Below the pieces are notes generated by a model. The model was not told where the DNA came from and ran no database searches. It saw only the letters and a program-made list of their open reading frames with translations. A stretch of DNA of 53,567 nucleotides. Source: Halieaceae bacterium (GTDB taxonomy: Bacteria; Pseudomonadota; Gammaproteobacteria; Pseudomonadales; Halieaceae). The stretch is taken from positions 1 to 53,567 of the forward strand of contig DPGN01000037.1 in assembly GCA_003523185.1 (NCBI GenBank). The letters run 5' to 3'. Both the position numbers and the translations under genes were made by a program. Shown here in pieces: positions 17,206 through 25,473 of this stretch; position 1 is the stretch's first letter, and every line of letters begins with the position of its first letter.

Positions 17206-18437
17206 GACTTACCCTCCCCCGATGGCATGCCGAGTGCACGCTTAGCAATGATGTTCAGTTGCACCTCGCTAGTTCCGCCGGCAATCGTGAGCGACTTGTT
17301 AAATGCCCACTGCTTTACCATTTTGCGCAGCCCCGGAGAGACATTGGGGTCTTCCATAGACAGGCCCTCATCCCCCAGAGCTCTGAGTATCAACTCATCC
17401 TTGGCTTGCGCCTCGGAGGTTCCTAAATGTTTCATTAGCAGCGGCAACCGTGGGTCGACCTGCTTGGCTTTGCCCTGCCAATAAATGCGCTCACCGAGCT
17501 GGCCCAGCGCGGCCTCGCGCATAAGATGCCGACTCATATCGCTGCGTAATTCGGCATCGTTAAGTCTCCCCTGGGCATCGGAGCCGACCGCATAATCAGC
17601 GAGCTCAAGAAGCTCCATCGCGGGCTTCTCGAGCATGCCTTCGAATGCAGACATCATTTTTCGCTCGTGTTTGAGAAGCTCTTTCGCAACAGCCCACCCA
17701 CCGTTTAACTCGCCCACAAGATTGGTTTTGGGCACTTTCACATTGTCGAAAAACGTCTGGCAGAACTCGGACTCGCCACTGATTAATGGGATGGGCGATG
17801 TCGAGACACCCTCAGTAGCCATATCAATGAGTAAAAAGCTAATACCCGCCTGTTTCGGGGTCACATCGCTGGTGCGAACAAGACAGAAGATCCAGTCCGC
17901 CTCATCCGCCTTGGTTGTCCAAATCTTTGTCCCATTAACTAAAAAATGATCGCCGCAGTCCTCGGCTTTGGTCTTCAAATTAGCCAGATCCGAGCCTGCT
18001 GACGGCTCGGAATAGCCTTGTGCCCAACGGATTTCGCCACGACAAATGGCTGTCAGATGCTCTCGCTTTTGGGCCTCATTTCCGTAGACCAAAAGTGCGG
18101 GGCCCAACATCCAAAGCCCCTGACAATAAAGCGGCGGACGACAGCCCAGGCGTGTCATCTCCTGCTTGAGAACTTTGGCTTCCTCGGGGTCAAGCCCGGC
18201 GCCGCCATATTCGACAGGCCACTCTGGCGCAGTGAAACCTCTATCCCGACAGGCCTCAAACCACTGCTGAGCGTCCGAACTTGGGAATACTCGTCGTCGC
18301 CCGCCCCAAATTTGCTCTTCGCGCACAATCGGCTGTCGCTGCGAGAGCGGACAGTTCGCTTCCAGCCAATTGGCAACATCAGCACGAAACTCGGCTAGCG
18401 CTTCCTTGCTCAAAGGATGGCTTTCTGGCTGGCTCAA
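17202..18437 (-). CDS. Acyl-CoA dehydrogenase family protein (partner subunit 2)
   Basis: 411 residues. It has the ACAD signature RWAQGYSEPSAGSDLANLKT in the FAD/substrate-binding middle domain, WTTKADEADWIFCLVRT, and the C-terminal FAD-binding motif SLTIAGGTSEVQLNIIAKRALG. It removes two hydrogens alpha-beta to the CoA thioester and passes electrons to ETF. Translation is coupled to the 367-residue partner through an ATGA overlap, so the two are likely produced in equal amounts and form one complex. A divergent Rieske oxygenase lies upstream, which supports a shared catabolic pathway. Probable role: side-chain beta-oxidation of a bulky substrate. Confidence 0.93.
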   Translation of the reverse strand: MSQPESHPLSKEALAEFRADVANWLEANCPLSQRQPIVREEQIWGGRRRVFPSSDAQQWFEACRDRGFTAPEWPVEYGGAGLDPEEAKVLKQEMTRLGCRPPLYCQGLWMLGPALLVYGNEAQKREHLTAICRGEIRWAQGYSEPSAGSDLANLKTKAEDCGDHFLVNGTKIWTTKADEADWIFCLVRTSDVTPKQAGISFLLIDMATEGVSTSPIPLISGESEFCQTFFDNVKVPKTNLVGELNGGWAVAKELLKHERKMMSAFEGMLEKPAMELLELADYAVGSDAQGRLNDAELRSDMSRHLMREAALGQLGERIYWQGKAKQVDPRLPLLMKHLGTSEAQAKDELILRALGDEGLSMEDPNVSPGLRKMVKQWAFNKSLTIAGGTSEVQLNIIAKRALGMPSGEGKS

Positions 18438-18632
18438 CGAATACTCCTCGGTCTATCTGGGGTCTTTGGTATAGGCCGAGTATGCTCGATCTCGGACACT
18501 TCGCTGTCATCGTCCTTTTTGTCTAGAGAACGCAGCCTGTGCATTTTGACCCAAGATTCCAATTAACCTAGTTTAACGTCATGACAAGCCGCCGCCAGCG
18601 TAGTGGCAGAGCAACACGACAGGAGAAATATC

Positions 18633-19733
18633 GTGGCACAAGCAGCAGATTATGGTTTGGGACCGAACACCTACCCTCGAGGCTGGTTTATCGTCGCCGA
18701 GAGCCGGGAAATTGATAACGGCCCGATTGGCGTGACCTTCTTCGGTCGCGACTTCGCGTTGTATCGTGGGGAAAGCGGTAATCCGGTGATGCTCGATGCT
18801 TACTGCAAGCACATGGGTACGCACCTCGCTAAGAACACCAGTGCGATGCTTATTGTTGCTGAAGTCGGTGGCAAGCATGTCGAAGGAGACTCGATCCGCT
18901 GCCCCTACCATGGCTGGCGCTACAATTCCGAAGGACACGTGGATGACATACCCTACCACGATGGCCCCTGCCCTAAGTCGGCATCGATTCGCTCCTATCC
19001 TGTTGTCGACAATATGGGCTGCATCATGATGTGGTTCGATGAGGACGGTGCAGATCCTGACTATCCACCGCCCTATCTCGAGCAATGGGATGAAGGTGGC
19101 TGGGTTCACTGGGATCTCGATCACCTGCCCGAGCTTGAGATCCATCCCCAGGAAGTGCTCGATAACATGTGCGACAACCGGCACCTGGGCCCAACACACG
19201 GTGCGCCCTGCGAGTACTTTGAAAACGAGATGCGTGACCATGTTCTTATCCAACGCCAAGGCGGCGCTATGACGCTTTATGGTGGCGCTATGCTGTACAC
19301 GACCACTTGGTACACAGGGCCTGGTGTTCTCCTGTCGAAGCAGGTCTGGGGGGATGCCACACAGTTCGAAATGATTGCGAACACACCCGTCGGCGATGGC
19401 AAGATCAAGGCATGGCATGGCTGCTTAGTGAAATCAGCCACAGGCACGATCACGCCGGAAGACAAAGAGATGGCGAAAGCCATTCAGGCCGGCGCTTTAG
19501 AGGCATTCTCCAAAGACTTTGAAATCTGGCAGAACAAGACGCCTGCGCTCAAACCCATGGCCATGAAAACTGAGGGTCCCTTCTTAAAAGGTCGCAAATG
19601 GTACAGCCAGTTCTATGCGGCTCGAGATGACATTCAGGCAACTCAGGAAACCGTCAACGGCATCTACCATGTACCCGGTGTGCAGACGCCCGCCGAGCGC
19701 GATCATGCGATTGATGACGGCCTACCTATCTGA
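18633..19733 (+). CDS. Rieske non-heme iron oxygenase (second KshA-like)
   Basis: 366 residues. Rieske ligands are Cys58-x-His60 (CKHMGTHL) and Cys90-x2-His93 (CPYHGW); the iron site is Asp181-x2-His184-x4-His189 (DNRHLGPTH). The start is set at GTG 18633 because AGGAGA lies 6 bases upstream; the frame is open ten codons further, to GTG 18603, without a ribosome site. It differs from the other Rieske protein in the window in having a longer spacer between the two halves of the cluster motif, so it is a distant relative rather than a recent duplicate. It is divergent from the acyl-CoA dehydrogenase pair. A monooxygenase acting on a steroid-like ring is the best guess; the reductase partner is elsewhere. 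Confidence 0.9.
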   Translation: MAQAADYGLGPNTYPRGWFIVAESREIDNGPIGVTFFGRDFALYRGESGNPVMLDAYCKHMGTHLAKNTSAMLIVAEVGGKHVEGDSIRCPYHGWRYNSEGHVDDIPYHDGPCPKSASIRSYPVVDNMGCIMMWFDEDGADPDYPPPYLEQWDEGGWVHWDLDHLPELEIHPQEVLDNMCDNRHLGPTHGAPCEYFENEMRDHVLIQRQGGAMTLYGGAMLYTTTWYTGPGVLLSKQVWGDATQFEMIANTPVGDGKIKAWHGCLVKSATGTITPEDKEMAKAIQAGALEAFSKDFEIWQNKTPALKPMAMKTEGPFLKGRKWYSQFYAARDDIQATQETVNGIYHVPGVQTPAERDHAIDDGLPI

Positions 19734-19816
19734 ATAAAGCACTCATTAAGCGGTTTTGGCGCATAATGACACGCTGATGACTGATTAAGAGACGGTATTA
19801 AAGACACCGCTGGGTC

Positions 19817-19859
19817 AGGCTATGTAGGGTGCGAGGGATCAACCCTTCGGATTGAGCCT
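19817..19859 (+). other. Possible structured RNA element upstream of the RND operon
   Basis: Two nested pairings can form: AGGCT (19817-19821) with AGCCT (19855-19859), and AGGGT (19826-19830) with ACCCT (19842-19846). An alternative stem CGAGGG/CCCTTCG competes with them. The mutually exclusive pairings suggest an attenuator-like leader, but the stems are short and this may be chance. The rest of the 274-base gap shows only a TATAAT at 19948-19953 without a convincing -35. Confidence 0.25.
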
Positions 19860-20007
19860 ACTCGTGTGTTTTTCAAGTAAATGGCTTCTCTGTTAGACAT
19901 AATTACCATCATTCACACGGACGAGATGGGTTTCGTGCGTAAACCCGTATAATGCTGGGCACCACTAGCGGGGCGCAGAAACTCGCATTTATCAACTGGG
20001 ATCTACT

Positions 20008-21174
20008 ATGAACGAGGGCACGTCTGGCAAACCGTCAGCGATAAAAAGGTTACTCGTACCGCTATTAATACTGGCCTTCTCTGCTGTGATTTTTGTTGTC
20101 CTGGTGAATAACCAGCCGACACTAAAAACAACCGTAAAAGAGCCGGTCCCTGTCGCGGTGCGCGCACTCGATATCAACCTCGCTCCCATGCAACTTAGCG
20201 TCAGCTCTGAGGGAAACGTTCAGCCCAGCGTTGAGACTAAACTGGTGGCGCAAGTGGCGGGTGAAGTCATTGAACTCTCTTCCGGCCTTGTCGCCGGCGG
20301 GGACTTTAGCAAAGGCGATGTTCTGCTAAAGCTTGATCCGCGAGACTATGAAATTGCACTAGCGCGATCCCAAGCCGCACTGTCCCGAGCGCAAGCAGAG
20401 CAACGCTACGCCGCTGAAGAAACTGGGCGTATTAAATCACTGTACGGTGAAGAGTTAGCGAGCATTGCACAACTACAAAGCGCCGAGCGATTATTAGCCG
20501 TTGCGAATGCCGCTTTGGCTGATGCATCTGCCGCAGTGAAACGGGCCCGCGTCGACCTTGAGCGGACGGTATTTACAGCACCCTTCAATGGACGTGTCCG
20601 TGCTGAGAACGTGGATATTGGCCAGTTCTTATCAAAGGGCGCCATGATTGCGACCTTGTATGACACCGATCGGCTCCAAGTTCGGCTACCTCTGGCAGAT
20701 GCTCAACTTGCCTACCTGGACCCAAGCTACGCGCAAACCGGACTGGCTGGTGAGGAACCCGCTGATGTGATGCTGACTGCCGACTATGCCGGAGATACAC
20801 AGGCCTGGTCGGCTAAATTGCTTCGGACCGAAGGCGATATCTCAACAAAAAGCCGGTTTCTGCATGTCATCGTAGAAGTGACCGAGACACTCAACACTAA
20901 CGGCGTCCGATTACCGGTAGGACTCTTCGTTGACGCCGTCATAACAGGTCGGACCGTTGATAATTTGGTCTCTGTACCGCGGACCGCGCTGCGACCCGAT
21001 AACTCGGTGATGGTGATCGACGATGGTAATCAGCTTCATTTTCGCGACGTGACCATATTCAAGCTCTCCGATAGCGATGTGCTCATTTCCGAGGGGCTTG
21101 CCTCGGGAGAACGCATCAGCATCTCCCCACTACAGTTTGTGGTTGAGGGTATGCCCGTCACAGTGATCGACTGA
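20008..21174 (+). CDS. RND efflux periplasmic adaptor (membrane fusion protein)
   Basis: 388 residues. An inner-membrane anchor at residues 14-34 is followed by a biotinyl-lipoyl-like half motif (VQPSVETKLVAQVAGEVIE), an alpha-helical hairpin (LARSQAALSRAQAEQRYAA through LADASAAVKRARVDLERT), the second lipoyl half (TAPFNGRVRAENVDIGQF) and a beta-barrel/MP domain. It bridges the RND pump and an outer-membrane channel. The pump gene follows after 9 bases. No TolC-like gene is in the window, so a channel encoded elsewhere must be used. Substrate unknown. The export of toxic intermediates or bile-acid-like compounds would fit the neighbours, but that is guesswork. Confidence 0.93.
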   Translation: MNEGTSGKPSAIKRLLVPLLILAFSAVIFVVLVNNQPTLKTTVKEPVPVAVRALDINLAPMQLSVSSEGNVQPSVETKLVAQVAGEVIELSSGLVAGGDFSKGDVLLKLDPRDYEIALARSQAALSRAQAEQRYAAEETGRIKSLYGEELASIAQLQSAERLLAVANAALADASAAVKRARVDLERTVFTAPFNGRVRAENVDIGQFLSKGAMIATLYDTDRLQVRLPLADAQLAYLDPSYAQTGLAGEEPADVMLTADYAGDTQAWSAKLLRTEGDISTKSRFLHVIVEVTETLNTNGVRLPVGLFVDAVITGRTVDNLVSVPRTALRPDNSVMVIDDGNQLHFRDVTIFKLSDSDVLISEGLASGERISISPLQFVVEGMPVTVID

Positions 21175-21183
21175 GGCCCGCCA

Positions 21184-24100
21184 ATGCCAAAGCTCATAGC
21201 CTGGTTTGTCGATAATCCCGTTGCCGCCAATCTGTTGATGTTCATCCTGATTGGCTCGGGGTTACTCGCGCTCAACGATGTACGCAAAGAGGCATTTCCA
21301 AACGTAGAATCACCCGTCGTGATGGTTACCGTCCCCTACTTGGGTGCGGCGCCGGCCGAGGTAGAAACCGGCGTCTGTACGCGCATTGAAGAGTCCATCG
21401 ATGGCATTGAAAACATCGTCAAGGTCAAAACAACAGCTGCGGAAGGTCAATGCAGTGTCGCCGTTGAATTGGAGATGGACGCTGACCAAGCCAAAGCGCT
21501 TGATGACATCAAAGCGCAGGTCAACGCCATCTCAACCTTCCCCGCGAATACGGAGCGCCCCATTGTTTCACAGGTCACCATGCGTAGCCTCGTGGCTCAG
21601 ATTGCGGTGCACGGTGATACCGACGAGCGTTCTCTGAAAAACATCACCGAGTCGATCCGGAAGGATCTGCTCGAGCTTCCCGAAGTCAGCCTTGTCGAGA
21701 CGCTATACATGCGTGCGGATGAAATCTCCGTCGAGATATCTGAAGCTACATTACGCAGGCACCAGCTGACATTGGACCAAGTCGCGCATGCCATTCGAAG
21801 TTCAAGCATTGATATACCCGGTGGATCAGTAAAAGCCGATGCTGGCGAGATTCGCCTGCGAGGCACCGGTCAGCGGTACTCGGGAGAAGAGCTGGAAAAC
21901 GTTGTCGTAGCGAGAGAGCCCGGTGGCGGTCGTCTACTGCTCAGAGATATCGCAACCATCGTCGATGGCTTTGAAGATGTTGACCAATACGGCGAATTTA
22001 ATGGCGAGCAAGCCATGATGATCCAAATCTCACGTATTGGCAGCGACGATGCCATTGAAATTTCAGAAGCCGTTGTCGCCTACGTCGAGAGTAAAGAACG
22101 AGAGCTACCCGAGGGCATCCACTTCACGATGTGGAGCAACGAGGCCGATGAGCTTGTCGGGCGACTTGGAACCATGATCAATAACGCCTTTGGCGGGCTA
22201 CTGCTAGTGATCATCAGTTTGTCGCTTTTTCTCCGGGTGCGTTTAGCCTTGTGGGTGAGCGCAGGTATTCCCGTCGCTATCTTTGGCGCCCTCGCCTTTT
22301 TCCCGAGTGCAGATTTGAGCATCAGCACACTCTCCCTGATGGGCCTGCTGCTATCGCTAGGCGTCGTTGTTGATGATGCCATCGTGGTCGGCGAACGGAT
22401 CTATACGAAAGAGCAAGGTGGGCTCGACCCGCGTTCAGCCGCTATCGAAGGCACAAGCGAGGTTGCAGTCCCCGTCTTCTTTGGCGTTCTGACGACCATT
22501 GCGGCATTCATGCCGCTGCTGAATGTTGATACTAATCTAGGGCAATTCTTTTATTCGATTGGCGCAACGGTTGTACTATGCCTGATCTTCAGTATCGTGG
22601 AATCGCAGCTGATCTTGCCGTCCCACCTAGCCCACCGAAGCAATACGCGGCGCCAATCTGGGTTTGGTCAACGGTGGGAAGTGTTTCAAGACCGAATTGC
22701 AGGTTCCTTGGAGCATTTTGCGACACACCGCTACAAACGATGGATTGAATGGGGCATCGACAACCGCTACACAACCTTATCTATTGCCCTCGCGATGATG
22801 ATCGTCATGGGTGGTTTGATGGCAAGTGGTCGCGTCGTTTTCCAGTTCTTCCCTGCCGTTGCGGGAAACAATGTGGTCGCACGCGTGGTCATGCCCGAGG
22901 GCTATCCACTGGCAGGCACGCAAGCCGTCATTGCGAAGATTCAAGCCTCTGCGGCCGAGACCCGACGAAGAGTTGATGCCGAGCGTGAGGACGGCAAGTC
23001 GGCTTTCAAAAACGAGCTTTCCTCGGTTGGCGTCAGCATTACACAGGGCGCGATTGTGATGGTCGGTGCCATAGGCTCTAACGTTGCCGAAGTCTCTTTG
23101 AACCTTGTTCCCTACCGCGAGCGCGGCGGTATGACGCCTCAAGAAGTGGTGAATCTCTGGCGGGACCTAACCCCCCCGATTCCCGATGTCGTTGAGCTTA
23201 GCTTCTCAGCGGATGCCGTCTCCATGGGTGCGGATATCGATCTTGAACTTCGAGGCCGAGATATCGAGCAGCTCGGACGCGCTGCCAACGACTTGACTGA
23301 CACCCTCGCCAGTTACGGTGGACTTTACGACATCAGTAACAGTTACCGCTCCGGCAAACGGGAACTCGCCTTGGAGGTGCTTCCCGAAGCTGAGGCGCTG
23401 GGACTGACTCAGGCGGATCTCGGAAATCAGGTCCGAGATGCGTTTTATGGACGCGAGGCGCAACGCGTGCAGCGGGGCCGTGATGATGTCCGAGTCATGG
23501 TGCGCTTCCCTCAGGACGATCGCCGTTCGCTTGCCAGTTTGGAGACGATGACCATACGCCTGCCTGATGGGACCGAGGTCCCGGCCTTATCGGTCGCCGA
23601 AATTACGCCTACGCTTGGCAACTCAACTATCAATCGAACAGATGGGCAGCGAACCATTAACGTGATTGCGTCTGCGGACCGAGATGTTATACCACCCGAG
23701 ACTATTCTCGTTGAGATATTCAGAAAACACGTTCCCAAGTTGATGGAAGATTTCCCGGGCGTCACTGTATCGCAGGCGGGAGAAGCCGAGGAGCGAACCA
23801 GAGCCCTGAGTGGTTTGGTGAGTGCCAGTCTAGTCGCACTAATGGTCATCTACACCCTGCTTGCAATCCCACTGAAATCCTACTTGCAGCCACTCGTGGT
23901 CATGGCCAGCATCCCGTTTGGTTTCATTGGCGCCATTCTCGGGCACCAGATCATGAATTATGATCTGGTGTTCTTCTCGCTGCTGGGAATGATCGCACTC
24001 GCCGGCGTTGTCATTAACTCCAGCTTGGTTCTCGTCGACTTTATTAACCGGAATCGACGACTTCATGACATGGAGCTCAGGGAGGCCGTCATTGACTCGG

Positions 24101-24366
24101 GCATGTCCCGCTTCCGGCCTATTTTCCTCACATCGGTCACCACGTTCATGGGCTTGATGCCGCTCATGGTCACTCGTGACTTTGATACCGCGCCGTTTGT
24201 GCCTCTGGCAGTATCTCTAGGCTTTGGTGTCGTGTTCTCTACGGCGGTTACACTGGTGTTGATACCGGCGCTTTACGTCATTCTCGAGGACTTCCTGTCC
24301 TTGTTGCGCGACGATGCCGAATCAACCGCCGAGCCAGAAGAAACCGCGTTACCCACTCAGAGCTAG
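21184..24366 (+). CDS. RND-family efflux transporter permease
   Basis: 1060 residues, the normal length for an AcrB/HAE-type pump. TM1 (ANLLMFILIGSGLLAL) is followed by a large periplasmic loop, a central TM bundle with the proton-relay Asp397-Asp398 (VVDDAIVVGERI, TM4), a second periplasmic loop and a final TM bundle (SLVALMVIYTLLAIPL, FIGAILGHQI, GVVINSSLVLVDFINR). It works as a homotrimer driven by the proton gradient. The N-terminus ADC/ARC pattern (PKLIAWFVDNPVAANLLM) is that of the unspecific efflux subgroup often found with one adaptor. Its stop codon shares the palindrome CTAG with the stop of the convergent DUF917 gene. Confidence 0.95.
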   Translation: MPKLIAWFVDNPVAANLLMFILIGSGLLALNDVRKEAFPNVESPVVMVTVPYLGAAPAEVETGVCTRIEESIDGIENIVKVKTTAAEGQCSVAVELEMDADQAKALDDIKAQVNAISTFPANTERPIVSQVTMRSLVAQIAVHGDTDERSLKNITESIRKDLLELPEVSLVETLYMRADEISVEISEATLRRHQLTLDQVAHAIRSSSIDIPGGSVKADAGEIRLRGTGQRYSGEELENVVVAREPGGGRLLLRDIATIVDGFEDVDQYGEFNGEQAMMIQISRIGSDDAIEISEAVVAYVESKERELPEGIHFTMWSNEADELVGRLGTMINNAFGGLLLVIISLSLFLRVRLALWVSAGIPVAIFGALAFFPSADLSISTLSLMGLLLSLGVVVDDAIVVGERIYTKEQGGLDPRSAAIEGTSEVAVPVFFGVLTTIAAFMPLLNVDTNLGQFFYSIGATVVLCLIFSIVESQLILPSHLAHRSNTRRQSGFGQRWEVFQDRIAGSLEHFATHRYKRWIEWGIDNRYTTLSIALAMMIVMGGLMASGRVVFQFFPAVAGNNVVARVVMPEGYPLAGTQAVIAKIQASAAETRRRVDAEREDGKSAFKNELSSVGVSITQGAIVMVGAIGSNVAEVSLNLVPYRERGGMTPQEVVNLWRDLTPPIPDVVELSFSADAVSMGADIDLELRGRDIEQLGRAANDLTDTLASYGGLYDISNSYRSGKRELALEVLPEAEALGLTQADLGNQVRDAFYGREAQRVQRGRDDVRVMVRFPQDDRRSLASLETMTIRLPDGTEVPALSVAEITPTLGNSTINRTDGQRTINVIASADRDVIPPETILVEIFRKHVPKLMEDFPGVTVSQAGEAEERTRALSGLVSASLVALMVIYTLLAIPLKSYLQPLVVMASIPFGFIGAILGHQIMNYDLVFFSLLGMIALAGVVINSSLVLVDFINRNRRLHDMELREAVIDSGMSRFRPIFLTSVTTFMGLMPLMVTRDFDTAPFVPLAVSLGFGVVFSTAVTLVLIPALYVILEDFLSLLRDDAESTAEPEETALPTQS

Positions 24367-24373
24367 ACTGAGT
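24355..24373. promoter_or_regulatory. Inverted repeat enclosing the overlapping stops of convergent genes
   Basis: ACTCAG (24355-24360) and CTGAGT (24368-24373) flank AGCTAGA. The four bases CTAG at 24363-24366 carry TAG on both strands, so the pump and the DUF917 gene end in the same palindrome. There is no T-run, so it may only weakly end transcription. Confidence 0.45.
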
Positions 24374-25463
24374 CGCTCACCAACGTATCGAGCGCCTCAT
24401 AGGCTAGATCAATACCAAAACAACGTGGTTCGGTGGCAGCCAGTGCTTCGGCTGTTTGATAAAACGCTGGCGCTCCGACGGCAATAACCGCCACGCGCTG
24501 ACCGTAATGCAAGCGCTCCGCATTGATAGGTGTCGATGTCTCTGCATCCACAACAATGATCAGGTCAGGCACCATGGCAAGTGGTCGATCTTCCACGGTT
24601 GCCACCAAGTATTCGTTCTTGATGGTGATCGAACAGACAAGTTGAGGATCATCAAAATCTTCAATCGATAGATCACCCACGTCATAACCGCCCACTGTAC
24701 GCGTGCTTTTCGACGAGACCTTTCCCGCGAATATCTTATGAACGCTCCCATAGACAGAGTCAGCGAAGAGCGTTCGCAGTTCGGGCAAAACATCGTCAAT
24801 CGGACCGCGCTGCTCTCTAAGTAATCGACCCAACTTAAGCGAGAAACTGACCGTTGCAGGAATGACCGACGCCTTGATTTGTGCGCCAGACATGGGGTGC
24901 TCAGCAACCGTAATCATCCCACCTGCCGCGGCGGCAAAAGCTCGAATGTGGTGCTCGTAAGTCGTGGTGTCAGACGTTTCGAACACCGCCGTATTGCCCG
25001 CGTAATCCATCGCTAGCGCCGGTGTCGGTTTCACACCGGCAATGGCGTAGCTCATCATCTGCGCCTCGGGAAAAGCTCGACCCATGCCATCACCATCCAC
25101 GACGGGTAATCCGCGCACCGCGGCCGCCATCAGCGGCATCAGCGAGTTACCCCCACCTATTTCGAAGGACGCAACGGCAGCAATAGGACCACCAACGAGC
25201 TCCTCATAGCGATCGAGGACTTGTGATGCCTCATCCACCGATGGCAACAGCTCGAGCGAGACAGTGGGAGCACCGACGCCGCCCACAGGAACAACGAAGG
25301 CGTCATCGTCGAGTGACTCTGGATCAATCAGCGTCACGCCCCCCGTTTGCGCCAGGGTCTCTTTGGCTATCAGGGTCGGCAAATACGGGTCACCGCCGCC
25401 ACCCGTCGCAAGGAAAACAGCACCGAGGGCAAGATCATCAATATCGGAGGCAGTGATTTTCAT
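24363..25463 (-). CDS. DUF917 family protein (S-Me-THD-like)
   Basis: 366 residues. N-terminal half: ASDIDDLALGAVFLATGGGGDPY, the DUF917 hallmark glycine tract, then GGPIAAVASFEIGGGNSLMPLMAAA and DGDGMGRAFPEAQM. C-terminal half: beta-rich segment with ATVEDRPLAMVPDLIIVVDAET. From memory, the Pfam family has been renamed after a thiohydantoin-acting enzyme (S-Me-THD), which would fit the adjacent hydantoinase gene. The ATG chosen lies 10 bases after the hydantoinase stop; the frame is open 15 codons further up, but those codons overlap the upstream gene. It is the third gene of a permease-hydantoinase-DUF917 operon. Enzyme activity is inferred, and a metal or cofactor requirement cannot be read. 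Confidence 0.85.
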   Translation of the reverse strand: MKITASDIDDLALGAVFLATGGGGDPYLPTLIAKETLAQTGGVTLIDPESLDDDAFVVPVGGVGAPTVSLELLPSVDEASQVLDRYEELVGGPIAAVASFEIGGGNSLMPLMAAAVRGLPVVDGDGMGRAFPEAQMMSYAIAGVKPTPALAMDYAGNTAVFETSDTTTYEHHIRAFAAAAGGMITVAEHPMSGAQIKASVIPATVSFSLKLGRLLREQRGPIDDVLPELRTLFADSVYGSVHKIFAGKVSSKSTRTVGGYDVGDLSIEDFDDPQLVCSITIKNEYLVATVEDRPLAMVPDLIIVVDAETSTPINAERLHYGQRVAVIAVGAPAFYQTAEALAATEPRCFGIDLAYEALDTLVSDSV

Positions 25464-25473
25464 AAGGCACAAT

